Part shown: positions 38,982 through 47,315 of the stretch, in pieces | Layout of the letters: every line of letters begins with the position of its first letter | How positions within the stretch are numbered: position 1 is the first letter of the stretch | Source of the DNA: an uncultured Bacteroidota bacterium | Lineage (GTDB): Bacteria > Bacteroidota > Bacteroidia > Bacteroidales > P3 | DNA length: 64,000 bases | Reading direction: 5' to 3' | Assembly: GCA_902774845.1 (NCBI GenBank) | Contig: CACYJU010000007.1 | Location: 1-64,000 of the forward strand | Notes under the pieces: generated by a model | What the model was told of the DNA's origin: nothing | The model's input: only the letters and a program-made list of their open reading frames with translations | The model's database searches: none | Program-made: the position numbers and the translations under genes

Positions 38982-41245
38982 ACTGCGGTGAGTAGAGTTA
39001 ACGAATGGTTCTTGCCGTCATTGTTGTAAAGCACCAAAGCCTGGTGTTCGGAGATGCTGACAGGCTCAGCCGATGGCGTAACATAGAGCGCCTGGGGGAT
39101 AGTCCTCTCAGCAAGACAGCATGCAGCTACGTACATCGACAGGGCGGAGGCCGAATAGCACTCGCCGAAGAGGTGTTTGTAGTGAAGCATCGGGATGTCA
39201 CCGAACAGCTCGCCGCAGTGGTCGCAATAATCCTTGCGGCTGCCCTCGCTCCCGTTGAATCCCGAAAGGATGCCTGCAATATCGTGGGAGGTCAACCCAT
39301 TACGACTGAACAAAGATTCGACCGCCTGCTTCAGCTGATTGGACGAAGGCTGATAAAGCATAACCATATCCTTTATCGCACAGAGCGCGTTGCCACGGGA
39401 GTTCTCGCCCAGCACCACCGAGACAGAACACTCAGAGGCCATCTCGCCAGGATTGCCCAGGAATCCCGACTTGCAGAGAAGGTTGTAATAGGATGGGGTC
39501 ATCTCGTCGTGGGAACCCACGAGAGCTGTGGTATGGTAGGTGTTGCAGAGCTGCAACATAGCATCATGCAACGCCGACTCGAAAGATATGCTTCCGTGAG
39601 CGTATGTGGCGTTATATCCATGACAACCCATATTGATCGCTATAAGCGAGCCGATGGTGTTGTGTGTCGACTGCATGAAATGTGTCGGCTTGAGCAGATA
39701 CTCGCCCTCGCGGCATAGTGCATCGAGGAACAGCTGGGTGTTTTCCAAGCATCCAAGGCCGGTTCCGGTCACTATGATATCGGGGTTCTCAACACCGCTC
39801 TCAGCGAGCGCCGACTTCGACACGGCGAGCGCACGCTTGAGCAGACGTCCCATGCGACGCGATTCCATAGGCGGGATGAAAGGCTTGTAGTCGGGCTCTA
39901 TGGAGCGTACGAAGGGTTCGGCATATCGTACGGGATTCTGCATCCAATCACGTGAGAAAGGCTGCTGTGCCGAGATATGCTGAGCTGAGAGCACATATAT
40001 CGGGCGTGGAAAAGCATTGGTTCTTGCTGAAACACTTGCCTGACGGCTTTCGGATGCCGGCTTCACCTTGCTTAGGAGGAGCGACGAGTCGTTGCCTCCG
40101 AAGCCGAAAGAGTTGCAGAGCACATGGTTCAGCTCCACACCTTCGACAAGCTTGGCTACAGGCGCAACACAGTCGGACGAGTCGTTGAAGTTAAGATTAG
40201 GTGGTATGAACGAGTTGTTCATCGCCAGAAGGCAGATGACCGTCTCGATAGAACCTGAGGCGCTGGTGGTGTGGCCGGTGAACGACTTTGTCGACGACAA
40301 CGGTGGGATGTGGGAGCCGAATACACGCTGCATCGCGGCGCTCTCGCTGCTGTCGTTGTTGGGAGTGCCCGTCCCGTGGGCGTTGATATAAGAGATGTCC
40401 GACGGCGTGAGTCCTGCATTACGTATAGCTTCGGTCATCGCACGGAAAGCGCCCTCTCCGTCGGAGGACGATGCCGTCTGATGAAATGCGTCGCAGGCAT
40501 TTCCGTAGCCGTCGAGTGAAATCGTGGCTTTCACCCCTCTGGAAAGGGCGTGTGCTTCACTCTCGAGCACCACGAAAGCGGCCCCTTCGCCGAGGTTAAG
40601 ACCCGTGCGGGTGGCGTCGAACGGACGACAGGGCGTGGTGTCGAGTATGCGCAATGAGTTGAACCCGTTGAGATGGAACTTGGTGATACACTCAGCTCCA
40701 CCCGCAACAACGATATCCGCCACACCGTTCTCGATAAGTCTCGCGCCATAGATGATGGCGTTGGCTGCCGACGAACAGGCGGTAGAGAGCGTGGTGACGG
40801 AGGCGAAAGCGCCGAAATGGTCGGCAATCATCTCCGTACAGGCTCCGCAATCATGAGTGCTGATAAACTCATTATGCTTATCGTTCTCCAGGAGGTCAAG
40901 CCAATACTGCTCGGTGCGGTCCATTCCTCCCACTGTGGTGCCTGAGACGAAAGCGACCTTACGCAGGTCATCACGGGTGAGCTGCGCTTGCTCCAGAGCC
41001 TCTCCCAGAGCCAACATGCCCATAAGGGATGTGCGTGTGGTGGGAGTGCCTTGTGCGATACCCAACAGATGCTCCATCTGCTCGTCACTCATCGGTACCT
41101 CACCGACAGGAAATTCGGTATGCTCTGTTTGCAGAAAGCGCACAGTGCCGATGCCCGAGCGTGACTCAAGCAATGAGCGGAGAGTCGCTTCGCGTCCGAC
41201 ACCAAGGGCCGACACTATCCCACTACCTGTAATCCAGAGACGCAT
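38978..41245 (-). CDS. Fused ketosynthase and chain-length-factor-like protein
   Basis: This single 755-residue chain has two thiolase-fold halves. The N-terminal KS (1-400) is intact: STACSSAAN with Cys157, NAHGTGTPNND with His290 and TGHTTSASG with His325. The C-terminal half (about 413-755) keeps the fold but loses the catalytic set: the nucleophile site reads TYAHGSISFES (His550 for Cys), the first His site reads GFNGSEG, and the second HLFGECYSAS (Glu for His). That is the profile of a chain-length factor such as ApeC or KS-beta, which sets polyene length. Fusion of the pair is notable. ATGA overlap with the FabZ-like gene; 2 nt after the ACP. Confidence 0.85.
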   Translation of the reverse strand: MRLWITGSGIVSALGVGREATLRSLLESRSGIGTVRFLQTEHTEFPVGEVPMSDEQMEHLLGIAQGTPTTRTSLMGMLALGEALEQAQLTRDDLRKVAFVSGTTVGGMDRTEQYWLDLLENDKHNEFISTHDCGACTEMIADHFGAFASVTTLSTACSSAANAIIYGARLIENGVADIVVAGGAECITKFHLNGFNSLRILDTTPCRPFDATRTGLNLGEGAAFVVLESEAHALSRGVKATISLDGYGNACDAFHQTASSSDGEGAFRAMTEAIRNAGLTPSDISYINAHGTGTPNNDSSESAAMQRVFGSHIPPLSSTKSFTGHTTSASGSIETVICLLAMNNSFIPPNLNFNDSSDCVAPVAKLVEGVELNHVLCNSFGFGGNDSSLLLSKVKPASESRQASVSARTNAFPRPIYVLSAQHISAQQPFSRDWMQNPVRYAEPFVRSIEPDYKPFIPPMESRRMGRLLKRALAVSKSALAESGVENPDIIVTGTGLGCLENTQLFLDALCREGEYLLKPTHFMQSTHNTIGSLIAINMGCHGYNATYAHGSISFESALHDAMLQLCNTYHTTALVGSHDEMTPSYYNLLCKSGFLGNPGEMASECSVSVVLGENSRGNALCAIKDMVMLYQPSSNQLKQAVESLFSRNGLTSHDIAGILSGFNGSEGSRKDYCDHCGELFGDIPMLHYKHLFGECYSASALSMYVAACCLAERTIPQALYVTPSAEPVSISEHQALVLYNNDGKNHSLTLLTAV

Positions 41246-41247
41246 AC

Positions 41248-41505
41248 TTATTTGGTTCTATGTTTCGATATATAATCGGCCATAGCAGCAACCGACTTGA
41301 AAATATCCTTGCCCTCGTTGGGGTCTTTTATCTTGATACCGTAGGTTTTCTCCATGAGGACGATGAGCTCGAGAGCGTCAATCGAATCCAAACCGAGACC
41401 TTCGCCAAAAAGCGGGGCGTTGGCATCGATATCCTCGGGTTTGATGTCTTCGAGGTTGAGTACTTCGATAATCTCGTTCTTAAGTTTCAGAATCAGTTCT
41501 TCCAT
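41248..41505 (-). CDS. Acyl carrier protein 1
   Basis: This is an 85-residue acidic protein; the phosphopantetheine site is GLDSIDALELIVLM (Ser in DSID). Length and helices are those of type II ACPs. The stop is 2 nt before the KS-CLF gene's start, so it is likely the partner of that enzyme. Together with the ACP at 44618-44860 it gives the cluster two carriers, as in known aryl-polyene loci, where one carries the starter and the other the growing chain. Confidence 0.9.
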   Translation of the reverse strand: MEELILKLKNEIIEVLNLEDIKPEDIDANAPLFGEGLGLDSIDALELIVLMEKTYGIKIKDPNEGKDIFKSVAAMADYISKHRTK

Positions 41506-41537
41506 TGTGTTTAGTTTTACTATGTTATTTTGTTTTG

Positions 41538-42176
41538 TTATTTTGCCAGTTTTTCTATCTCATGCTGCAGCTCCACCTCTCGTCCCACGACCTCGCTGTC
41601 GACAAGGAAAAGGAGCAGGTCGAACGACGTCTCGCTATAGCAATCCACCCATCCTGTGAGCAGCGACCTGAGGTCTCTGTCTGTGAACGACATCCTGATT
41701 CCGTCGGCCATCGCGGCGCAATCAAAGTGCGGCAACACGATGAAGTTGGTCTCCCCATAGTAGTGGTTGCGTATCGCAATCTCGCCGGTCAACACGTTGG
41801 GAAGGGTGTAGACAAAGAGCGAAGGGCTCGGGAAGAAGGCATCGGGGTCTTTGATGGTTTCTTGATAGTTCCTGTCGTCGGCGAGCGAGCTTGCCGCATT
41901 GAACAGCACCACACCCCTACTCTCTCCGAACTGCTCTTCACGGCGGTTCTCCGCATTCAGCAGCAACTCCGAAGCCACAAAGCCGAGACGGCAGAGTGGG
42001 TCCATCTTGTAGAACTTCGGGTAGTCGCCTATCCGTGCTTTATAAAGATCGGTCAAGAGCGTATCGGCTCCCGCTGCCTCTATCTTCTCTCCATCGAGCG
42101 TCACCTGATATTCCGGAATACCCCCGTAGCACGTCTTGGAGCACTTAATCCTTATGTAGTGTTTTATCAAACTCAT
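41538..42176 (-). CDS. Degenerate ketosynthase-like (half-length) protein
   Basis: This 212-residue protein resembles the first half of a beta-ketoacyl synthase: KMDPLCRLGFVASELLL, VVLFNAASSLADDR, SPSLFVYTLPNVLTGEIAIRN and ETNFIVLPHF. The Cys site and the downstream His motifs are missing. The typical KS spans about 400 residues, so this is either a truncated relic or a specialised non-catalytic subunit. A short KS-like protein of this size is a recurrent member of Bacteroidetes aryl-polyene clusters, in my recollection. Its start overlaps the upstream KS gene by 4 nt, which argues that it is translated and kept. Confidence 0.65.
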   Translation of the reverse strand: MSLIKHYIRIKCSKTCYGGIPEYQVTLDGEKIEAAGADTLLTDLYKARIGDYPKFYKMDPLCRLGFVASELLLNAENRREEQFGESRGVVLFNAASSLADDRNYQETIKDPDAFFPSPSLFVYTLPNVLTGEIAIRNHYYGETNFIVLPHFDCAAMADGIRMSFTDRDLRSLLTGWVDCYSETSFDLLLFLVDSEVVGREVELQHEIEKLAK

Positions 42177-43291
42177 TCCTCCCCTCCTTTCCTAAAACAA
42201 GCAGCGGCATTGCAACCACCAAAGCCTGATATAAGCTTGATGAACGCGCGTTTGTCGGTAGTGCGGTTTTCGGAGGTGACCGACACTGGGCAGCTGACTC
42301 CAAGTCGCTCAAACCCTCGGGTGCCTATCACCGTGTGGTCGTCGACCGCACACATCGAAAGCAACGTCTCCAGTACTCCGGCAGCACCCATCGTATGTCC
42401 GTAATAACCTTTCAAGCTTCCCACCGGAGTATCTATCAATCCGGCACGACTGATGGCTATCGACTCCATCTCGTCGTTATAGAGTGTTGCAGTACCGTGG
42501 GCACTTATGAACGCTATATCCGAAGGATTCGCATTCTGCAAAACCGAACGCAACGCCAGATAGGAACCTTCGCCCGTGCGGGATGGCCCTGAGATATGGT
42601 TGGCGTCGTTCCTTACAGCTCCACAAACCATCTGCCAGCAATCCTGCGCTCTCTCGGCAGTTCCGTAGATCACCGTCGCTGCCGCCTCTCCCAAGTTCAA
42701 CCCTTTCCTTTCCTGATCGAACGGACGACAGGCTTCGGGCGATACGGCCTTGAGCGATTGGAATCCTGTGACAATGAACGGCGACTGCACGTCGGCTCCC
42801 ACCACCACAGCATAATCACACAACCCGAGCGTAAGCGCTCTCATAGCCTCAATCTGCGCACATACTCCCGATATGCAGGCATTCGACACCACCATCGGAG
42901 TACGTCGATTTGAGAAATGGTTCGCAATCTTCTGCGCGGCCACACCCAACAGCAGGTTTTCATGCTCTCCGCCTTCAGCCAGAAGGCTGACGTTGCCTTT
43001 CGTGGTGGATATGATGAACAGCGTTCTGTCTGACGAGACGTCGACATCACATTGTGCGAGCGCCGTCTCGACCGACTGTATGCACATCTTCTCGAACTTC
43101 GTATAATCACCCTCGACGGAGAGGATTCTCTCATCAAGCAGCGAAGCAAAGAAAGGCGTAGGCACGCCCTTCACGCCTTTGTGAAGGCATAATGCCGACT
43201 GGCCGGCTTTCACAGCCTCGTAGTTCTCACCAGTAGTCACTCCAAGTGGCGATATAATATTGTCGGCCAGTTTTACTATCATTCGCTTCAC
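42173..43291 (-). CDS. Beta-ketoacyl-ACP synthase (FabF/ApeR type)
   Basis: The 372-residue enzyme is a complete ketosynthase: SNACISGVCAQIEAM with Cys139, ISAHGTATLYNDEMES and GYYGHTMGAAGVLET give the Cys-His-His triad, and SGFGGCNAAACF the C-terminal strand. It condenses malonyl-ACP with the growing or starter chain. GTG at 43291 overlaps the stop of the upstream dehydratase (GTGA); ATG at 43282 would start MIVKLADNIISPLGV and is equally plausible. Confidence 0.87.
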   Translation of the reverse strand: MKRMIVKLADNIISPLGVTTGENYEAVKAGQSALCLHKGVKGVPTPFFASLLDERILSVEGDYTKFEKMCIQSVETALAQCDVDVSSDRTLFIISTTKGNVSLLAEGGEHENLLLGVAAQKIANHFSNRRTPMVVSNACISGVCAQIEAMRALTLGLCDYAVVVGADVQSPFIVTGFQSLKAVSPEACRPFDQERKGLNLGEAAATVIYGTAERAQDCWQMVCGAVRNDANHISGPSRTGEGSYLALRSVLQNANPSDIAFISAHGTATLYNDEMESIAISRAGLIDTPVGSLKGYYGHTMGAAGVLETLLSMCAVDDHTVIGTRGFERLGVSCPVSVTSENRTTDKRAFIKLISGFGGCNAAACFRKGGEE

Positions 43292-43719
43292 GATTTATCT
43301 GTCAATGCTATTTTCATCTTGCAGGTGGCGATAACCTTGTTGTCGCACGATATCTCGGCGTTCACAAGCGTCAAATTGAACACTTCCTCTTCCACCTCGA
43401 TCTTCGTTTCCAACAACTCTCCAACCACCGGCTTTCTCTCTATACTCATTTTGTTCACCGCCCCGATCACACCTATCCTCACTTTGTCGCCTTTTTCCAA
43501 AGCCATATATCCTATCCTCGCAGCACATGTCTGTGCTATATTCTCCACCAATCCAGCTTCCGAAAACTCTCCCTCCTTGTTGCAGAACAGGTTGTCCCTT
43601 TTTATCTCGAATACCGACATGGAAACCTTCTCCCCACACTCCACAAGACTGTCGACCATCACAAAGGGTCGACGTTGTGGAATCAGTTCCTCTATTTCGT
43701 ATTTCTGGCTGTTTTTCAT
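43288..43719 (-). CDS. ApeP-like 3-hydroxyacyl-ACP dehydratase (hotdog)
   Basis: From ATG at 43719 the protein (143 residues) starts MKNSQKYEIEELIPQRRPFVMVDSLVECGE and has the hotdog helix GLVENIAQTCAARIGY, the ApeP-type sequence seen in aryl-polyene clusters. An ATG 36 nt upstream would create a 40-nt overlap with the acyltransferase; the chosen start gives the ATGA overlap common in this operon. It is the second dehydratase of the pathway. Confidence 0.85.
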   Translation of the reverse strand: MKNSQKYEIEELIPQRRPFVMVDSLVECGEKVSMSVFEIKRDNLFCNKEGEFSEAGLVENIAQTCAARIGYMALEKGDKVRIGVIGAVNKMSIERKPVVGELLETKIEVEEEVFNLTLVNAEISCDNKVIATCKMKIALTDKS

Positions 43720-44612
43720 TTCTCCTTCCTCCAAAAATCGAAATAATTGAACCATTGATACGGGTATTCTCTCACCACCTCCTCCAGAACGGCAGCATAC
43801 TCATTCGCCAACTCTACCGCACGACTCCTTATGTTTTTATCCTCGCTCGACTTGAGTTCCTTCACTACAAAGCGGTATTCTTTCGTTCGCGACTTCATCA
43901 GAAAGACAGCAAACACCCGCACTTCTTTCTGTGCAGCAAATGCAAACGGCCCCATCGGGAAAGCGGCATTTTCTCCCAAGAAGGGGCATTCTATGTATTT
44001 CGTTGAACCGAAAAGCCGGTCGGCATGCATGCTCATCACTTCGCCAGCGTTGATGGCAGCGTTCATCTTTATCACATGCGACATATCCTCACCCGCCGTT
44101 ATCAGTTCTATATTGTGCTCCGACATAAGCCTCCTCCGGTTTGCCATGATGGTCTCTGTCTCGCCTCCATACACCAGAGCGTTGATTTTTTTCTGCTTGG
44201 CGTTAAGTGTGCAACCGACTATCTCGTAGTTACCCACATGCGAACTCAGCATCACAAACCCTTCGGGCTTTTCCAGATATTGGTCTATCACCTCTTTCCC
44301 GTTATCGCAGAAGTGGTACTTCTTCCCGGCAAACACAGCAAAACGGTCTATCACAATCTGCCCGAAGATAAAATGGTTGCGGTATATGTGCCACACCCTC
44401 TTCAATCCTCTGTCGCCCTGATGCCTGAAATACTCACGCATCGACTTATAGCCTTTCCGGTTAAAGAGCATGTAGAACGGTACGACAGCAGCCATTACGC
44501 CATACAGAATGCGCACGTCCATCACCCGCAACACCGCTATAAGAGCTCTCTGCATCCACGATGTGCCGTCGGTGTGGCCCGACCATTGTCTGCTTGTCTC
44601 GCGTTCTTTCAT
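43716..44612 (-). CDS. LpxL/HtrB-like lysophospholipid acyltransferase
   Basis: From ATG at 44612 the protein has 298 residues (a TTG at 44648 would overlap the ACP gene). It has a membrane-anchoring N-terminal helix, HVGNYE (HX4E) in VMLSSHVGNYEIVGCTL, and a C-terminal YPYQWFNYFDFW block. These are the marks of LpxL-type enzymes. In aryl-polyene clusters such enzymes move an acyl chain, possibly the polyene itself, from ACP to a lipid. It sits between the ACP and ApeP-like genes with a 5-nt gap and a 4-nt overlap. Confidence 0.82.
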   Translation of the reverse strand: MKERETSRQWSGHTDGTSWMQRALIAVLRVMDVRILYGVMAAVVPFYMLFNRKGYKSMREYFRHQGDRGLKRVWHIYRNHFIFGQIVIDRFAVFAGKKYHFCDNGKEVIDQYLEKPEGFVMLSSHVGNYEIVGCTLNAKQKKINALVYGGETETIMANRRRLMSEHNIELITAGEDMSHVIKMNAAINAGEVMSMHADRLFGSTKYIECPFLGENAAFPMGPFAFAAQKEVRVFAVFLMKSRTKEYRFVVKELKSSEDKNIRSRAVELANEYAAVLEEVVREYPYQWFNYFDFWRKEK

Positions 44613-44617
44613 TGCTG

Positions 44618-44860
44618 TCACTTGATATTCTCTGCCAGATAGTCGCAAAAATCCCCAAAGGTCTTCATGTTGCGTTTGTCCTCAGCTTTGATTCTGAATC
44701 CCATCTCCTCCTCCACGAATACGGCTATGTCAACAAAATCCAAACTGTCTATTCCGATATCCTCCTTGAGCAGCGACTCTGGTTTCATTTTTTCTTCGTC
44801 AAACTCCAACTCTTCTACAAAGAATTTCTTCAGTTTTTCTACTATTTCCTGTTTTTCCAT
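44618..44860 (-). CDS. Acyl carrier protein 2
   Basis: This is an 80-residue acidic protein; the phosphopantetheine motif is GIDSLDFVDIAVFVEEEMGF. Length is normal. It is 5 nt upstream of the LpxL-like acyltransferase and 24 nt downstream of the O-methyltransferase, which suggests that it delivers the chain to the acyltransferase. Confidence 0.9.
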   Translation of the reverse strand: MEKQEIVEKLKKFFVEELEFDEEKMKPESLLKEDIGIDSLDFVDIAVFVEEEMGFRIKAEDKRNMKTFGDFCDYLAENIK

Positions 44861-44884
44861 CGATTCATTATGTGTTTTTACTTC

Positions 44885-45982
44885 TTATTGTTTCTCGCAA
44901 ATCATGATACTATGTCCGTGTCCAAGGTTGTCCACCATCCGCTCTACCTTCAATCCTGCTTGGTTCACTATCCTCTCCATATCCGATGAGTGGTACATCT
45001 TGCTTGTCCCGTTGGCTATGGCTGTAAAATACAGACTTGTCATCGTGAGGCAGAACGAAGCAAGCTCGTATTTCTGTCTGTCCCAGAAGGTCTCCATGAT
45101 ATAAAGCCTGCTGTCCTTGTCCATGATGGCAGCCGCACGACTCAATATGCTCTCTATCTCATCTTCGCCGAAGCAGTCGAGGAACTGGCTCATCCAGATG
45201 ATGTCGTAGTGCTTGTCTGTCGGGAAAGGGGCGTTCTTGTCGAGCAGGTTTATCCCGTGTCCTGAGATACGTTCCGCTCCCGGTTTCCCGGCTGTATAGT
45301 TCTTCATCAACCCTATCTGCTGGGGCAAATCCATGATGGTCACCTTCACATCTTTGTTGTGTGCCACACATTGCAACGCCCAGCGTCCCGTGTTGCCTCC
45401 CACATCCAGCAGGTTGTCCACCTTCTGGGCGAACACCGTATCCAACGCCTGCGCAAAAGAATTGTCCGAATAGAAGTGGTCGAATCCGAACCAGCTCTTC
45501 TGCACCTGCGGCGGCAAGCTCGACAACCCTTCGTACACCGTTGGCCAGTCGCCAAAATGCTCCAATCCCACAGGTCTTCCCTCTTCCAGCGACTCCTCCA
45601 ACTTGAACCATCCTTCATAGTTCACATCGTGGTTGAATGCCATATTCACCCTCACCAGCTCGTCGGTTATCAGGCACCATCCTGTCTTGGTCAACTCAAA
45701 GTGCTCTTTGTCCTTCCCAAGCATCACCGTCCCTATACACAACGCGGCCTCCATCAACACCTTTATCGCGTATTCGCTCTTGCCCGTACGCTCGACGATC
45801 TCCTTCATCGTCATACCGCCGTCGGCATCGCGGAGCATATCCAGTATACCCCATTTCAACATTATCCTCGAAGCCTGAAACACCACCGGGCCGAAGGCTA
45901 TCCATTCGGCTTTCCGCTGTGCTTCACGCGCAGTCATTTTGTCCTCGCAATACGCTTTTTCTAATGTTGGTGATAGATACAT
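44885..45982 (-). CDS. SAM-dependent O-methyltransferase (plant-OMT type)
   Basis: The 365-residue protein has an N-terminal winged-helix dimerisation domain (WGILDMLRDADGGMTMKEIVERTG) and a Rossmann domain with LLDVGGNTGRWALQCV, VTIMDLPQQIG and YDIIWMSQFLDCF. This architecture is shared by plant caffeic-acid-type OMTs and microbial natural-product OMTs. A likely role is methylation of the hydroxyl on the aryl head of the polyene. It may need prior ring hydroxylation, for which no enzyme is seen here. The gene starts 35 nt after the stop of the secreted-protein gene. Confidence 0.8.
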   Translation of the reverse strand: MYLSPTLEKAYCEDKMTAREAQRKAEWIAFGPVVFQASRIMLKWGILDMLRDADGGMTMKEIVERTGKSEYAIKVLMEAALCIGTVMLGKDKEHFELTKTGWCLITDELVRVNMAFNHDVNYEGWFKLEESLEEGRPVGLEHFGDWPTVYEGLSSLPPQVQKSWFGFDHFYSDNSFAQALDTVFAQKVDNLLDVGGNTGRWALQCVAHNKDVKVTIMDLPQQIGLMKNYTAGKPGAERISGHGINLLDKNAPFPTDKHYDIIWMSQFLDCFGEDEIESILSRAAAIMDKDSRLYIMETFWDRQKYELASFCLTMTSLYFTAIANGTSKMYHSSDMERIVNQAGLKVERMVDNLGHGHSIMICEKQ

Positions 45983-46017
45983 ATTTCTTGTTTAATTAGT
46001 TACCTTCTGTTTTATCC

Positions 46018-46542
46018 TCATTTATTCGTCTTTGCCAAAGTCTCTCCCACTAACTCATAACATTTTGTGAAACGATCGTTGGGGACAAAGTCGCTGTCTC
46101 CATTGGCCCCGTCGATCTCAATGGTGCACACAACCTCGCCGCTGGCGATATCTGACACCTCTATCACACCCCAGCAAAGAGCAAAGAGCTGCCCGGGTAT
46201 CCCGAAAAAGTCTGGACGCCAATCCATATTGGCGATTTTTACAACAACACGATATTTGGCACCCTCTTCTTTTGTTGTAGCTTGCGCTCCCTTGCTTTTG
46301 TTGTTGAATCCTTTGATAAACCCGTTCACCGAATTGTTTAAGCGGGCCTCATAATCCTCTGCACACCAAGTTTTGAAGTCCGTATCCTTATCCCATTTGG
46401 CGTACGAAAAATCGAACTTCACAGCCACCTGCACCTTCTCTTTGGCCCATGCCATCGAGCCTGATTTCACCTTAAGGTCACTCTTGGCGAACACAGCCAT
46501 CGAGAGTACCATCGTCATTGCAAATAAGAAAAACTTTTTCAT
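46018..46542 (-). CDS. Small secreted protein inside the pigment operon
   Basis: This 174-residue protein has a signal peptide (MKKFFLFAMTMVLSMAVFA) and a beta-rich mature part (GAKYRVVVKIANMDWRP, GVIEVSDIASGEVVCTIEIDG). It has no lipobox and no motif that I recognise. It lies between FabG and the O-methyltransferase in the same direction, with gaps of 31 and 35 nt, so it is co-transcribed. Aryl-polyene loci often carry unassigned periplasmic proteins, and it may help the pigment to cross the periplasm (inference). Confidence 0.65.
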   Translation of the reverse strand: MKKFFLFAMTMVLSMAVFAKSDLKVKSGSMAWAKEKVQVAVKFDFSYAKWDKDTDFKTWCAEDYEARLNNSVNGFIKGFNNKSKGAQATTKEEGAKYRVVVKIANMDWRPDFFGIPGQLFALCWGVIEVSDIASGEVVCTIEIDGANGDSDFVPNDRFTKCYELVGETLAKTNK

Positions 46543-46573
46543 GATTGTCTATTTTTTGGTTTATAAATTATTG

Positions 46574-47299
46574 TTAGCATACTCCTCCGTTTATCGATAT
46601 CACCTGTCCCGTGATATATGCGGCCTCCTTCGAGGCGAGGAACGCCACCAGCGCCGCCACCTCTTCAGGCTTGCCTATACGTCCCAGCGGAACGGTTTTC
46701 TTGATCATGTCTTGATCCAGCTCGCTCGTCATATCGGTAGCTATGAATCCGGGCGCCACCACGTTCACGGTCACCTTCCTTGGAGCCACCTCCAACGCCA
46801 GCGCCTTGCTCGCTCCTATCAATCCTGCTTTCGCTGCCGCATAGTTGCATTGTCCCTGCATGCCCGTCAATCCCGATACCGACGAGATGTTCACTATCCG
46901 CCCGTTCCTGTGGGTCATCATGTTTTTCACCACTCTGCGGGTCAGATAAAAGAATCCTCCCAACGTCGTCTCCATCACCTTATCCCATTGCTCGTCCTGC
47001 ATGAACACCAGCAGGCTGTCTTCTCTCACTCCGGCGTTGTTCACCAATACTGCGATATAGTCTTCCGGATGTGCCGCTTCCCACGCTTCTATCGCCGCAT
47101 CCACCTGGCTTCCTTCTTTCACGTCCAGCTTCATCAACTCGGCCTTCCCTCCTGCCGCCTCGATGTTCTCCACCGTCTCTCTGGCCGCCTTCTCGCTATT
47201 GTTGTAGTTCACTATGACCGCATATCCCTCTTTCGCCAATCTCTCGGCGATAGCTTTCCCCAATCCTCTCGAGGCTCCTGTTATCAACGCGTATTCCAT
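46574..47299 (-). CDS. 3-oxoacyl-ACP reductase (FabG)
   Basis: The 241-residue short-chain dehydrogenase has GASRGLGKAIAERLA (NADPH loop), NNAGVRED, the catalytic Ser in NISSVSGLTG, then YAAAKAGLIGASKALA (YxxxK) and the VAPGFIATDM tail. It reduces 3-oxo intermediates, and in the pigment pathway it provides the hydroxyl that the dehydratases remove. It is 16 nt downstream of the ammonia-lyase gene. Confidence 0.9.
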   Translation of the reverse strand: MEYALITGASRGLGKAIAERLAKEGYAVIVNYNNSEKAARETVENIEAAGGKAELMKLDVKEGSQVDAAIEAWEAAHPEDYIAVLVNNAGVREDSLLVFMQDEQWDKVMETTLGGFFYLTRRVVKNMMTHRNGRIVNISSVSGLTGMQGQCNYAAAKAGLIGASKALALEVAPRKVTVNVVAPGFIATDMTSELDQDMIKKTVPLGRIGKPEEVAALVAFLASKEAAYITGQVISINGGVC

Positions 47300-47315
47300 A
47301 ATTCTTCCCCTTGGT

